From: Emergomyces orientalis
Taxonomy: Eukaryota > Ascomycota > Eurotiomycetes > Onygenales > Ajellomycetaceae
Direction of reading: 5' to 3'
Assembly: GCA_002110485.1 (NCBI GenBank)
Contig: MOWL01000089.1
Location: forward strand, 372,001 to 436,000
DNA length: 64,000 nucleotides
Shown: positions 21,867 to 32,000 of the stretch, piece after piece
Numbering within the stretch: the stretch's first letter is position 1
Layout of the letters: the number at the start of each line of letters is the position of its first letter
Notes under the pieces: model-generated
What the model was told of the DNA's origin: nothing
The model's input: only the letters and a program-made list of their open reading frames with translations
Databases searched by the model: none
Program-made: the position numbers and the translations under genes

Positions 21867-24060
21867 AATGGGTAGAAAGAGATGGCTAACAGCCCGATAC
21901 CGACCAGAGACAGCCCGAAAACACCATCGTCGACAGTTCGGAGACTAGCTATGGGCAGCTCGCATGCAACTGAGTTACCAGGGCATTCACCTCTAGTTAG
22001 TAGGGATAGATGATGTCGTAGGTATTGGTCGAGTGACTGGGGGATAGCGACGCGAAATGGTGGGGAGAGAGATGGAGGAGAAAGGAGACAGGAGGGTGGA
22101 CGACGCGCACAGGGAAAAGATAGAGCAAGAACGGACAAGAAATGGAGATTAAGAGGACGTAGGGAGAGAAATAGAATGTAGAGATCGGAGTTGGAGTAGT
22201 TGTAGTAGTGGTGGCTGTGGTGGTTGTGGTGAAGTTGGTGACAGGAGAAAATTGTGGTTGAAGAAGTTGCAAAAAGGCGACCAGGAGAGAAAAAATGGGA
22301 AGCAAAACACACCCCAACATTCATTCAACTATTCAAATGACAACTATATCAACTACAACAACTACAACATCTATTTGAAGAGCGATCACCAACATCAAGT
22401 ACTAGCTCCGGTATATACTCTACTCTCTCATATCTGCGTTTGCCATCTCGTCTCTCATACACCCAGTTCGCCTGCCCTGGCATGCGAAGGTTCTGATCCT
22501 CAAACCCACCCCACAGCAGATATTTACACTATTCATCTTCCATCTTTCGCCATTTTATCTACTGGATTCTAGCGCGAATGGCCGCTACATCTTTACTGAG
22601 GAGAATGGGCTGTTTGATGGATTCTGTTAATAATACGTGAGCTGTAGAGACAACGATGAGACTGCCAATCTCCAACTACAACCCGGAGAGGTTCAATCGA
22701 TTCCATTTGCTCTCCAGGATGACCCTTTTTCGCGTTTCGGTATTCGTATATTGATAAATACTACTTCTTCTATCTATCTTGCTGGAAAAGTACCTTTGAT
22801 GGGAAAATACCGACGATTCCTCCTTTCCAGTGTTTCCACTACACTGTGTTGAAGGCCATCCATCGAGCAGCTTAGAGTAAACCATCCGGGCACAGCACCG
22901 GCACGAGCACGAGTACCGGCTAAACATCAAAAAATGTTCGATGTTTTATCAAATGGCTCTCTACATATACCTTCCACTTTGATAATATCCATTCTGACTG
23001 ACAAATAAGACAGGTTTTCCTCATGGAAAATCGAGAGGCTGAAGAATAAGAACCAAACAATGCCACTTAGACGGTGCAGATGGATGGTGATAGCGATGAT
23101 GCCACAGGTAATACAATACGATATTCGAACATGGGAATTCTACTCTCAGTATGAGTCCGTGTTAGGTGTTTCTGCAGGTTACGGACAGGTCCATCCCTTC
23201 CATGCCCTTCCCAATCAACTCACGAGCTGAGCCTCTACAAATCAATCCACGGTTATCAGAAGAAAATCGCTGCTATAAAAAACTCCAATTGCCCCAGAGT
23301 ATTACCGTACACTTTAAACGAGATCGCCGTGGATGGCCATCTGCACCTAAGCTCGACATTTTTCCATGTTCAACTTTGAACCATCTATCCTTCCCATCTA
23401 TGCCAGCCGCGAAAACTAGTTGAAATATATATCTATATTGACGAGAGTTTCATTCGCCCTGATATATGGATTGTCCTTGTGTCCCCATTTCGTGACAAAT
23501 TCAGCATGATGTGATGGGATAGAGATATGTGTATACTGATGGGAGGTGTTGGAAAGTGCGGAAGGGTTGGAAACAGGACCGTGCTGGGCCGGATATGACT
23601 GGACTCGATCGCGGACTACGTGAAGCGAGACAGTTAGTGGTAGAAGGGGTATTGACACCTACACCCTGTATATGTTCTTTATATATATGGGGAAGCTTCT
23701 ATTTAGGGACGTCAGATTTGTCCCTCATCGAAACCCAACTGACATCATCAACCATGCTATCCTACTACCATGCTATTTTTGTGTGCCGATTTGGATGGAA
23801 TGAAGGAAGGAATCAAAGAACAAAAGAGAGCCTTGCAGAGCTAACAGACAGACATATCCCTTTCATGACTCCGCTGTGTTGGAGTTCCGCCATCCTTTTT
23901 ATCTTTTGCCTTCTGCTCCGCTTGGACACAATGCGCGTCCTACCAATTCGGGATCGTAGTTTTTCCAGCCCGACTTTGTTAGTAAGTATTTCATAGAGTG
24001 CATCCAGCCCATATAGAACTACCTAGCTAGCTAAAAATATATATGTGTGTGGGGCATGTG
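21867..24060. other. SET1 upstream region and gene-island edge; no gene recognised
   Basis: 2.2 kb. In SET1 sense, about 21990-22330 is pyrimidine-rich with CAA/CAC runs, as expected for a long leader. From 22400 to 24000 the composition stays host-like, but no frame longer than about 155 codons appears and none shows a recognisable domain. A short lineage-specific gene or a noncoding transcript cannot be excluded. Repeat DNA starts at about 24060. Confidence 0.5.
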
Positions 24061-24077
24061 ACTAGGGTAGCCCTAGT
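24061..24077. repeat. Short palindrome at the edge of the LINE-E fragment
   Basis: ACTAGGG-TAG-CCCTAGT, a 7-bp inverted repeat, sits about 20 bp ahead of the first ATG of the LINE ORF1 fragment, next to a C-run and another ctaggg. It may mark the 5' end of that element; this is not established. Confidence 0.35.
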
Positions 24078-24095
24078 ATTACCTAACACCCCCCC

Positions 24096-25652
24096 ATGCT
24101 AGGGCGCCCCATACCTCTTGCGATGAGCCATCCCGACAGGTATATCGCGATCACGCCGTCCTCTCTTCGCTCGGCGAAGAAGAGGCCTCTTTCTACCTCC
24201 GTAGCTTCCACAGGCTCCTCCCAAGAGCTCCCCCCGGCCCCAACCGACGCGCCCAGAGACGCGCCCCAGAAAGAACCATCTGCCACCGTACAACAGCAGG
24301 ATAGGCCTGACACCGCCCCAAGCCTCCCCTCCTGGGAGGGACCTACTGCTACCCTGATAGCTAAGAATCCTACAGACCTGACAGCCTACAAGCTAAGCAT
24401 GCTTCTTGACCATGCAGAAAATGCATTCTTGATCGCGCTTGCTCAGATCCTTGAATACTGTAACCAGATCTCTGCACTAATTGAACTGACACTTCTTCTT
24501 TTCAAGACAGCTCACCCCATACAAGGCTCTGCACTAAGACAGGCCCTCGGCAACGGTATTGCTAAAGCTATCCAAAGACATACCTACTCTCAAAAAGACT
24601 CTTATCTTAAGACATATGCCTCTTCCACCGCGCCAAAGAGACAACCTCTAGAAAAGCTCCCTCAAACTGTTCCTGCAGTTGGACAACCAGACAAGAAACA
24701 GGTCATATGAGCCTCTAGGCCCATTCTTCAAGGATCTGCTGACAAACGCGTGATGATCAGACTAGCAGCAAATCACCCAGCTCGAGACTCACACCCTCAA
24801 GCCATACAGAAAAGAGTCCGCGCTCTACTACCAGACTCTACCTGGATCACCGATGTCTGGCACTGCCCCTCAGGCATTACCCTAGCCACCTCCTCCCCAG
24901 CCAACGCCGCGGCCGTGCTCGAAAGAGCCAGCCAACTCAAGACCTTCATAGAAGACTGCCATGTTGAATAACAAGAGTTCTGGGTCACTTTTGTAGTCAG
25001 CTCAATCAAAAAGTCTATTCATTACTTCAACAGAGAGAATGTCTTCTCAATTTCAGTCACAGACAACATGCTTCTCTCTGAAATACGCGGAGCTGCACAC
25101 CAGGCACCAATCATGCAATGTAACTGAACAAGAAAATCTCTGAACCCTAATACTGAGAAAGGCTACACCTGGGTCAGAGTTCAGGCCTCCGGAGCTCACC
25201 TCTTTCCAAACAAACTACACCTCTTTAGCCGTCCAGTAATGGTTAATAGAATTAAGAAGTCCCCTAAGATTCCATCCTGCAATAGATGCCATGGCTTCCA
25301 CATGGAGAGGAACTGCGTGTGTCTCTTACACTGTCAGATCTGCAGCAAACTTGCCCACCTAGGCGAATGCCAATCCCCACCGCAATGCTGCAACTGCTGC
25401 GGTCCTCACCCTTCCTCTAATGTAGAGTGCCCTGCTAGACCAAAAGTAGCCTCAGGACAACTAGAACATATCCCCTGTAGACAACTACATAATATCTGCA
25501 AGGCAGGCAAAAATGCCTTCTCTCTATTACATCAACTCTTCATGCAAGAGAAGACTCATGAAACTGACTCTTTCATTCAAAGCTGTTTCTCTTTGTCAGT
25601 CTCAAATACTGTTCTAAGCTCACAAACTAATCAGACAGATGTAATGGCGTAG
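24096..25652 (+). pseudogene. Lone LINE ORF1 (zinc-knuckle Gag-like), family E
   Basis: A single frame of 519 codons, interrupted by three stops (24708 TGA, 24969 TAA, about 25125 TGA). The N-terminus is Ser/Pro-rich (ATG 24096, or 24123 giving MSHPDRYIAIT). A predicted helical middle is followed by a Cys-rich C-terminus at about 25280-25440 (CNRCHGFHMERNC, CQICSKLAHLGEC, CCNCCG), typical of LINE ORF1. Unlike the neighbouring LINEs the codons are C-rich and not strongly A+T-biased. ORF2 is absent: after the TAG at 25650 the sequence is unrelated A+T-rich DNA. It is either a 3'-deleted copy or a non-autonomous element. Confidence 0.7.
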
Positions 25653-26229
25653 TGAATATAGTATGTATATTCTAGCCATGAAGGGATTGGAACAGTGTGA
25701 GGAGATAGATACGCGAAATTGTATTGATAGATTCAAATGTATATATAGAATAGAAAATTAACTGTTTGCTAACCTTCTTCATGAAGAGGAAGTCTAGATA
25801 ATGAATATATATAAGAAAATCTATTCAGTATTAATTCATATTGATATTTCAGGAATACAATCTTGATTTGAGGTGGGGCCTATTTCAAGCAAAAATTTTG
25901 AGAAGCTTTTTGAATGAAAAAAGATAAAATTTGCAAAAATTAAAGTGTTTTTCTTGATTTAGCTGTGAGTAAATAAATCAAGAAAATTCTACACAAATTC
26001 ATATTTCTTTACTTCAGTGACTGATTCAGTTTTTGACAATAATCTCAACTTCAAGCTGCATACTTGATATGTGAGAAGAAGTTTAGAATATTGAATATTT
26101 CTGAATAGTTTTTATTAATTTCTCTGTAAAAAATTGATTTATTTTGTCAGTTTTTCTCTTAAAAACTGTCATTTCAACTGAATAACTTGTTATTTATTGA
26201 AATCAAATCTTTTCTTTTCACTTTGTAGC
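25653..26229. other. A+T-rich stretch without recognised feature
   Basis: 577 bp, A+T-rich and almost free of CpG, no frame above 60 codons. Probably decayed repeat DNA between the LINE fragment and the chromovirus 5' LTR. I could not assign it to any family in the window. Confidence 0.5.
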
Positions 26230-26475
26230 TGTGATGAGCTACGCCCATGTTAGTAGACCATTTCGCTCACATGTCAATGGAAGCTCCATGGTTTTCGCCG
26301 ACCTAGCGGCCACGCCAATCAGAAATATGATTATCTGCTCTGTCAGGCTCATAAAAGAATCTCATGTGTTCACACTCAAATGCTTTTCCTTTTCTTTTCT
26401 TTTTCTTAATGTTTTCTACTTTTTGTTATATAAGATCTATATTAGTGCCAAGCTCTTCAGTGTAGGTCTGTTACA
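26230..26475 (+). repeat. Chromovirus A 5' LTR
   Basis: 246 bp, TGTGATGA...CTGTTACA, matching 41044-41289. It contains TATATAAG about 40 bp before its end, a plausible TATA box of the element promoter. Confidence 0.85.
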
Positions 26476-26570
26476 CTTAGAAAATGTTCATTCATATTCT
26501 TATGAGGAATGATTATTTGATTATCTGAATGCATAACAACATGTAAGAAATAAAGAAAATGACTAGCTAG

Positions 26571-26918
26571 TGAAGTGGAATAAGGGGTTGTGCGCTTTTG
26601 GCGGCACGTGGGCAGGAGCAGCGGGATCGTAAGGAGGTTGGTAAGTTCGCCGTGTATACAATATTCTATTCAACGAGCTATCCAAATAGCAATACAAAAG
26701 AACACGTAGGAGATTCAAATATAGAAGAAGAACAAACAATCAATCACATATCAAATCACACAATCAAAAAGGAGCAATCTCACTGCTCTGCGTACAATCA
26801 ATCTTCGCCGAATCCACACGTGTGTCAAAGGATAATGGGAATATGAGGCAGCCATGCCAAACAAATATATGAGGCGGTCTCGGCGAAAAGTAATACCACG
26901 CCGAGATTCCCCACCACA
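26571..26918 (-). repeat. Gypsy copy 1 3' LTR
   Basis: 348 bp. In sense it begins TGTGGTGGGG and ends CCACTTCA. Near the sense start an inverted repeat TCTCGGCG (26878-26885) / CGCCGAGA (26899-26906) could form a stem with a 13-nt loop. A CACGTG core lies at about 26605. Confidence 0.9.
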
Positions 26919-26932
26919 CATCTCCCCCCCCT
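26919..26932 (-). other. Gypsy copy 1 polypurine tract
   Basis: In sense AGGGGGGGGAGATG immediately precedes the 3' LTR; this is the expected primer for plus-strand DNA synthesis. Copy 2 has the same tract with two G-to-A changes. Confidence 0.75.
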
Positions 26933-27182
26933 ATAGCTTGCCGACCCGGCAAGTAAGAATGCGATCCGAATGAATGAAAACAAGGAATTGCAGGAAAGAA
27001 TCAATCAAGAATCAAGAAAATGAAAGACAATCAATAAAAGAATATAGAAAAGAGAAAGAAAAAGTGAACAGCAGAGAAAAGAAAGACAAGCAAGAACAAG
27101 AGAAAACAGGGAAACAAGTAAGCAGAATGTGATCAACACAGCGACAGTGGCAAGATGCGGCAAATTGGCAACAGCGCGATCG

Positions 27183-27234
27183 TGATTGGTCAATCTTTTG
27201 ACGGCCCGGGGCCGGGAAAACATGATTGGCTGAT
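27183..27234 (-). promoter_or_regulatory. CCAAT / GC-palindrome module, distal copy
   Basis: In sense, two CCAATCA boxes flank an imperfect GC palindrome centred on GGCCCCGGGCC. The same arrangement occurs at 32483-32536. CCAAT is bound by the fungal Hap complex, so a regulatory role is plausible but inferred. In mutated copy 2 (about 55553-55602) the GC core is unchanged. Confidence 0.4.
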
Positions 27235-27397
27235 GGCTGCGGCTATTCGGCGGGCGCATTCTCGCGGCCATGCACCGGAATCTGCATAGCCTCGCCCTCG
27301 GCGACAGCGCGATCTCCCTCAATTGAGGCGAGGGGGATGTTCCTCTTCAGACAATAGAAACAGCTACGTTCTCCAAATAATTCCTCCTCTGTAGCCA

Positions 27398-28582
27398 TCA
27401 TGATCTCGAAACACCGGATCCCTTCGGTGACCGCTCTCTTGCGCCACTCCTCAATGTATTCTTGCGGCGAACTGCCCTTGCCGTTGAAGAGAATATCTTC
27501 TTTGCATCTCTAAGCTGCGCTTTCACATCCACAGGGACATAGGGAGAACACCGGCATCCTCTGTTCACTGTTGTATGCTGCTTGTCAGTTGCCTCTACCA
27601 AAGCAGGGCTATCTTGATCAACCCCCATATTCTCAAATTCCGCAACTTGGTCAGGGCTGAGAAGTTCAGCAAGATGGGTGTCTGACAAGGCTGCAGACAG
27701 GCTGCTGACGTCCGAAAGCAAGGATTGGCTGGAGACGCGGCGAGAAGTACGCACAGGAGGACTATGTATAGAACCTTGAGGAGATCCAAGCGAGGGTGCA
27801 CTGGGGCGTATCACGTTCAACACACGGGGAGAAGGTAGAGGAGACTGGCCAGTCATATGTTGATCGGGAGGGGATAGGACACGTTCTTGAGGCTGGGGTG
27901 AAGCAACTGTCATAGAATCTTCAGTGAGAATTCCGCCAGGACCAAAGATAAGACCTGCAGCTTGAAGATTTCCTTGTGTGATCTCTTGGCCAATAAAATT
28001 GGAATCGGCCGCTGCTTCGATATCTGCCAACATGATCGTCTTATATCGCTTAACTCCTCGTCGAGGTGGCTGAGTGATGCGAGCCCACATTGCTTGATTG
28101 ATCCGGCCGATTGCAGAAGCATATTCGTGATGTAGGGCCAGGGTTTGACAGGCGCGTTGCATCCGCTCTGAAGTCATGATATGCCAGAACGAATCCACGC
28201 GAACTTTTCCCCACATCCTGGTGCATGTAGTATATGCTATGGCGCAGCGATCGCGCCGTTCAGCTACCTGAGCAGCAACTCGTTGAAGCTCCGCCGTCTG
28301 GTTATCAAATGCTTGCTGGGCCACCACCTGGCGCCAGGATCCATCATTTCTCATCCACTCATAGAATGCGGCAACCTCATCTTGAGCCGCCTCATGGCGC
28401 CCCATGAGTAGATTACCGATCTCACATTGTGCTTGGTAGCGAACCTGCGGATTCTGACCCAGAGAATTGACATAAGCTTGCAGCTCCATCGCCGTATGAA
28501 AAACATGGTTATCATATGTCACAAGAGCGAGCTGGCTCGCTGGTCTCGGTACCAGAGTGTGTTGGCTAGAGGGGTTCGACAT
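27398..28582 (-). CDS. Gypsy copy 1 ORF3 N-terminal part fused to ORF4 frame remnant by deletion
   Basis: 394 codons from ATG 28582 (MSNPSSQHTLVPRPASQ), 420 bp after pol, the position of env or accessory genes. No family recognised. Residues about 1-200 look mostly helical with a Gln/Ala-rich region (QTAELQRVAAQVAERRD), then a Ser/Pro-rich region (about 225-310), then a CRCSPYVPV motif near 340. Copy 2 has the same protein up to AQLRDAKK and then continues differently. Here a 1,290-bp deletion joins it to the tail of ORF4 in the wrong frame, giving a novel 30-residue end. The product is therefore probably truncated. It is not predicted to be membrane-spanning, which argues against an envelope protein. 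Confidence 0.7.
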   Translation of the reverse strand: MSNPSSQHTLVPRPASQLALVTYDNHVFHTAMELQAYVNSLGQNPQVRYQAQCEIGNLLMGRHEAAQDEVAAFYEWMRNDGSWRQVVAQQAFDNQTAELQRVAAQVAERRDRCAIAYTTCTRMWGKVRVDSFWHIMTSERMQRACQTLALHHEYASAIGRINQAMWARITQPPRRGVKRYKTIMLADIEAAADSNFIGQEITQGNLQAAGLIFGPGGILTEDSMTVASPQPQERVLSPPDQHMTGQSPLPSPRVLNVIRPSAPSLGSPQGSIHSPPVRTSRRVSSQSLLSDVSSLSAALSDTHLAELLSPDQVAEFENMGVDQDSPALVEATDKQHTTVNRGCRCSPYVPVDVKAQLRDAKKIFSSTARAVRRKNTLRSGARERSPKGSGVSRS

Positions 28583-29002
28583 CTTTGTAATGAAATAAGG
28601 AAATATAGGGAAAAATCAATGAATTAAAAATAGAAAAAGAGACTTGAATGCCAATTTGAAAAAGAAAAATGATTATCTGGGCAGAGCAGGTCAATAATAT
28701 AATACTTCCTCAAGGTGAATTTTGGAAGATAATGTGAAAAGCAGTCAACATGCAGCGAGGGTGACAGCAGTTCATAAAATTCACTGCCAGCTTCAATCTG
28801 ACCCAGAGAATTGAATATCAAAGAGAAAGTAAACAAAACAAAGAAAAGACAATATCAAGAGATTAAAATTAGAAGGAACTGATATGATGCATGAAAAACA
28901 TGCAAGAAAGAAGCAGAATCATGAAAAATAGAGACTAAGAAAACAGCAACTTGAATGAAGAAAACAACAACAAGGAAATCATTATACAAAGAAAAACAGC
29001 AG

Positions 29003-32000
29003 TCAGATAATGACTGCAAACTCCTTACCATGAGGGATCCATGACTGCAAGTCATCCTGACCCCCCCTCAAAGAATTCTTCTTATCAGTATCTTGCATAT
29101 CCACCTCTTCCTCTTCAATATCATTTGCTTCATTGATATTATTCTCTGCAACCGGCATTTGATTGTCTCGGAGATAGAACCTTTTTAACCTATTACCTGC
29201 AGTAGTATTTCGAAACGGCGAACCATCCAGCTCTTCCAGATGATAGGTCCCTTTCTCATGGTTTGCTTCTCGGATTCGATACGGGCCCAGCCATCGGAAG
29301 TTGAGCTTGGCAGAATAGGACGTTTCTAGCTTGGTATCATGCAAAAGCACCAAATCACTTATCTGCAATGGTTCTCGGACTAATTGCTTAGTTTCATCAA
29401 ATAGATCTCGGTTCTTCTCTCTCGCACGGCGCAGGTGATGAGCGGCCTCCTCCAGATCTTCATCTCTCTTTTCCAATTGTCGAATACGCATATATATCAA
29501 ATCAGCACGGGATTGCACTGTCTGCCAGGGAAGTGTTTGCCAAGTTGGAACGTCAAGCTCTATTGGAAGGATAGCATCGTAGCCATATTGCAGGCGGAAC
29601 GGGGTTTCACCAGTAGATTGCCGAATGGTGACGCGATCTGCCCATAGCGCAGAATGGAAATGATTAACCCAGCTTCTTCCATCTGCAGCTAGCTTTGAAA
29701 GCGCATCGGATATCGGGCGGTGACCGCGTTCGACCATGCCATTAGCCTTCGCATTGTATGGTGAGATGGTTATTTGATTAACACGATATTTGGCGGTGAG
29801 AATCTTAGTCCATTTTTGATTCTCCGGCCCGCCATCACACACTAATTCCCGAAAGCAGCCGTGTCGGCAAATGATATTCTCATAGATGAATTGCGCCACG
29901 TTCTCAGCTGTTCCACGAGCGAGAGGGCGGCCTTCCACCCAGCCAGTGAGATCATTCCGAGCAATAACAGCACATCGCTTGCCTCGGTTCTTCGGAAACT
30001 TGACAACATCGATACACCACTTGTCCCATAGATAATTGCGGCTTGTTGGATATAGTGGTTCTTCCAAGCGAGCGCCATCCCTCAGCTGGCACACTGTGCA
30101 GCTTTTGCAATAATTCTTGACGGCTTTCCAGATACCTTCCCACCAATATCGCTGCGTGATCTTGTGGTTTGTGGCCTCGCGGCCCTTATGACCAGATTCA
30201 TCATGCATCCGAGCAACGATATCCTTTTGCTCAGATGAGTTATCAACCACGCGTCTCAGAGGAATTCCCTTGCCTGATCGTCGGAATAGATGTTGACCTT
30301 GGACGATATATCGAAGTGCATGCTTGCGCCATTTAGAAAAGACGGAACGTGGTATATCATCCGGCCGCTTCATGGTGGTGAGAAACCTCGCAATTGATTC
30401 GCTGCGATCAGAATAATCAGGCGAAAGAACACGCACACCCGATGACTCGGAAGCATCCACGCCGCTGACATCGAAATCAGGAACCGTCAAAGATGCAACA
30501 CTAATATAGTTGAGTTCTGCATCTATGAAATCATCGATATCTTGATCCTCAGGAACCTCACCCTCAGCAGGAGGTCGACGAGATAGCCCATCTGCAGCAG
30601 TATGCTTCCGACCAGGCACATGTCGAACTTCGAAATCAAACATCCGAATCCAGGCAAGCCAGCCAGTAACGAGAGCACCAGGCAGGTCAGTGGCAGATCG
30701 ATTGAGCTGTGCCACTAGAGTCTTCGCGTCGGTTTCCAGAATAAAGTGAACGCCATACAGGTAATAACGGCATTTCTTTAGCATCTTGAGCACAGCGCGG
30801 CATTCTCGCTTTCCTGCATCATATTTTGCTTCGGCGGGGCTCCAGATTCCGCTCTCATATCGGCAAGGGTGTAGCTTTCCATTCAATTTATCCCGTTGGC
30901 TGAGCGTTCCACCCCATCCTTCAAGACAGGCATCCGTGGCCATCACGATATCACCGGCATCTTCAGAATAATCAATGCAGCAAAGTGCAGGGGCAGTTGT
31001 CAGGGCATTCTTCAAAATTGCCATTGCATTCACTTGTTCAAGACCCCAGGTAAAAGGAATGTTCTTCTTGAATAGAATATAGATAGGTATAGAAATGATA
31101 GCGAAATTCGGAATCCATATTCTATAGTAAACGCAAACACCTAAGAAAGCTCGGGCACCCGTGACATCTGTCGGATCCGGCCACTCAACGATTTTGACGA
31201 TTTTCGCAGCTTCGGGGCGCCTGCCGTCAGCATCCACAACATATCCGACTAGAACCATACCGGAGCAGGCGAATTCTGACTTTCCAACCTGGATACACGT
31301 GTCCGCGAGTTCTATGCTGATGAGGGTGGCATCTAAGTTTTGCAGATGCTCCAGGACAAATTTCCGAATACCTGGCATCACTTCTTCATCATTGTAACGC
31401 GTCCGCGGGCCTTTCACACCAATATCATCCATAAAATTGTCTGCTTGATGCGGTATGTTCGATCGAAGAATGCGTGCCATGATTCGGCAGAACTGCGCAA
31501 TAGAATTCGTCGCGCCTTGTGGCAGTGCTGTCTGACGAAGCAACCCGATCGGGGTAAGGAAAGCTGTCATATCTCGGCTGTCTTCGTGTAAAGGAACTTG
31601 ATCATATCCAGAAAAGAAATCCATCATGCTCGTTATCTTCATTCCCGCGAAATCCTCAGCAAACGCGTCCGCACTAGGTGGAATATACGCATCGCGAATA
31701 GTGACAGCGTTCATGTCCATGCACGCGTTGACAATGCGATATTTCCCAGCTTCTTTCTTCTTGACGAGGAACCACTTATTTCGATACGGACCATGGCAAT
31801 GTTCATAAACTCCAGAATCAACGCGTTCGCGAAGCATATTGATGATTGTAGGGACGAGCTTTCGAGGAATAGGAAATCCTGCCGCTTGCCATGCTTTATG
31901 CGGAGCAACGCGAATCTTGACAGGTGGAGAGACTTCTTTTGCAAGCGTTCCGCAATCCTTAAAACTCCACGCGAGGGCTTTTTCTCTTCTAAGCAGAATC

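Noticed and set aside
23529..23996. 155-codon frame upstream of SET1.
   Set aside because: No domain, no homologous copy in the window, no splice or codon support; left as unannotated flank.
26231..26512. Short open frames in both chromovirus LTRs (also 41045-41296) suggesting a conserved small protein.
   Set aside because: The conservation is that of the LTR DNA; differences do not follow codon positions.
26598..26846. Repeated 82-codon frame also seen at 35686 and 54964.
   Set aside because: It lies in the Gypsy LTR, antisense to the element; repeated because the LTR is repeated.
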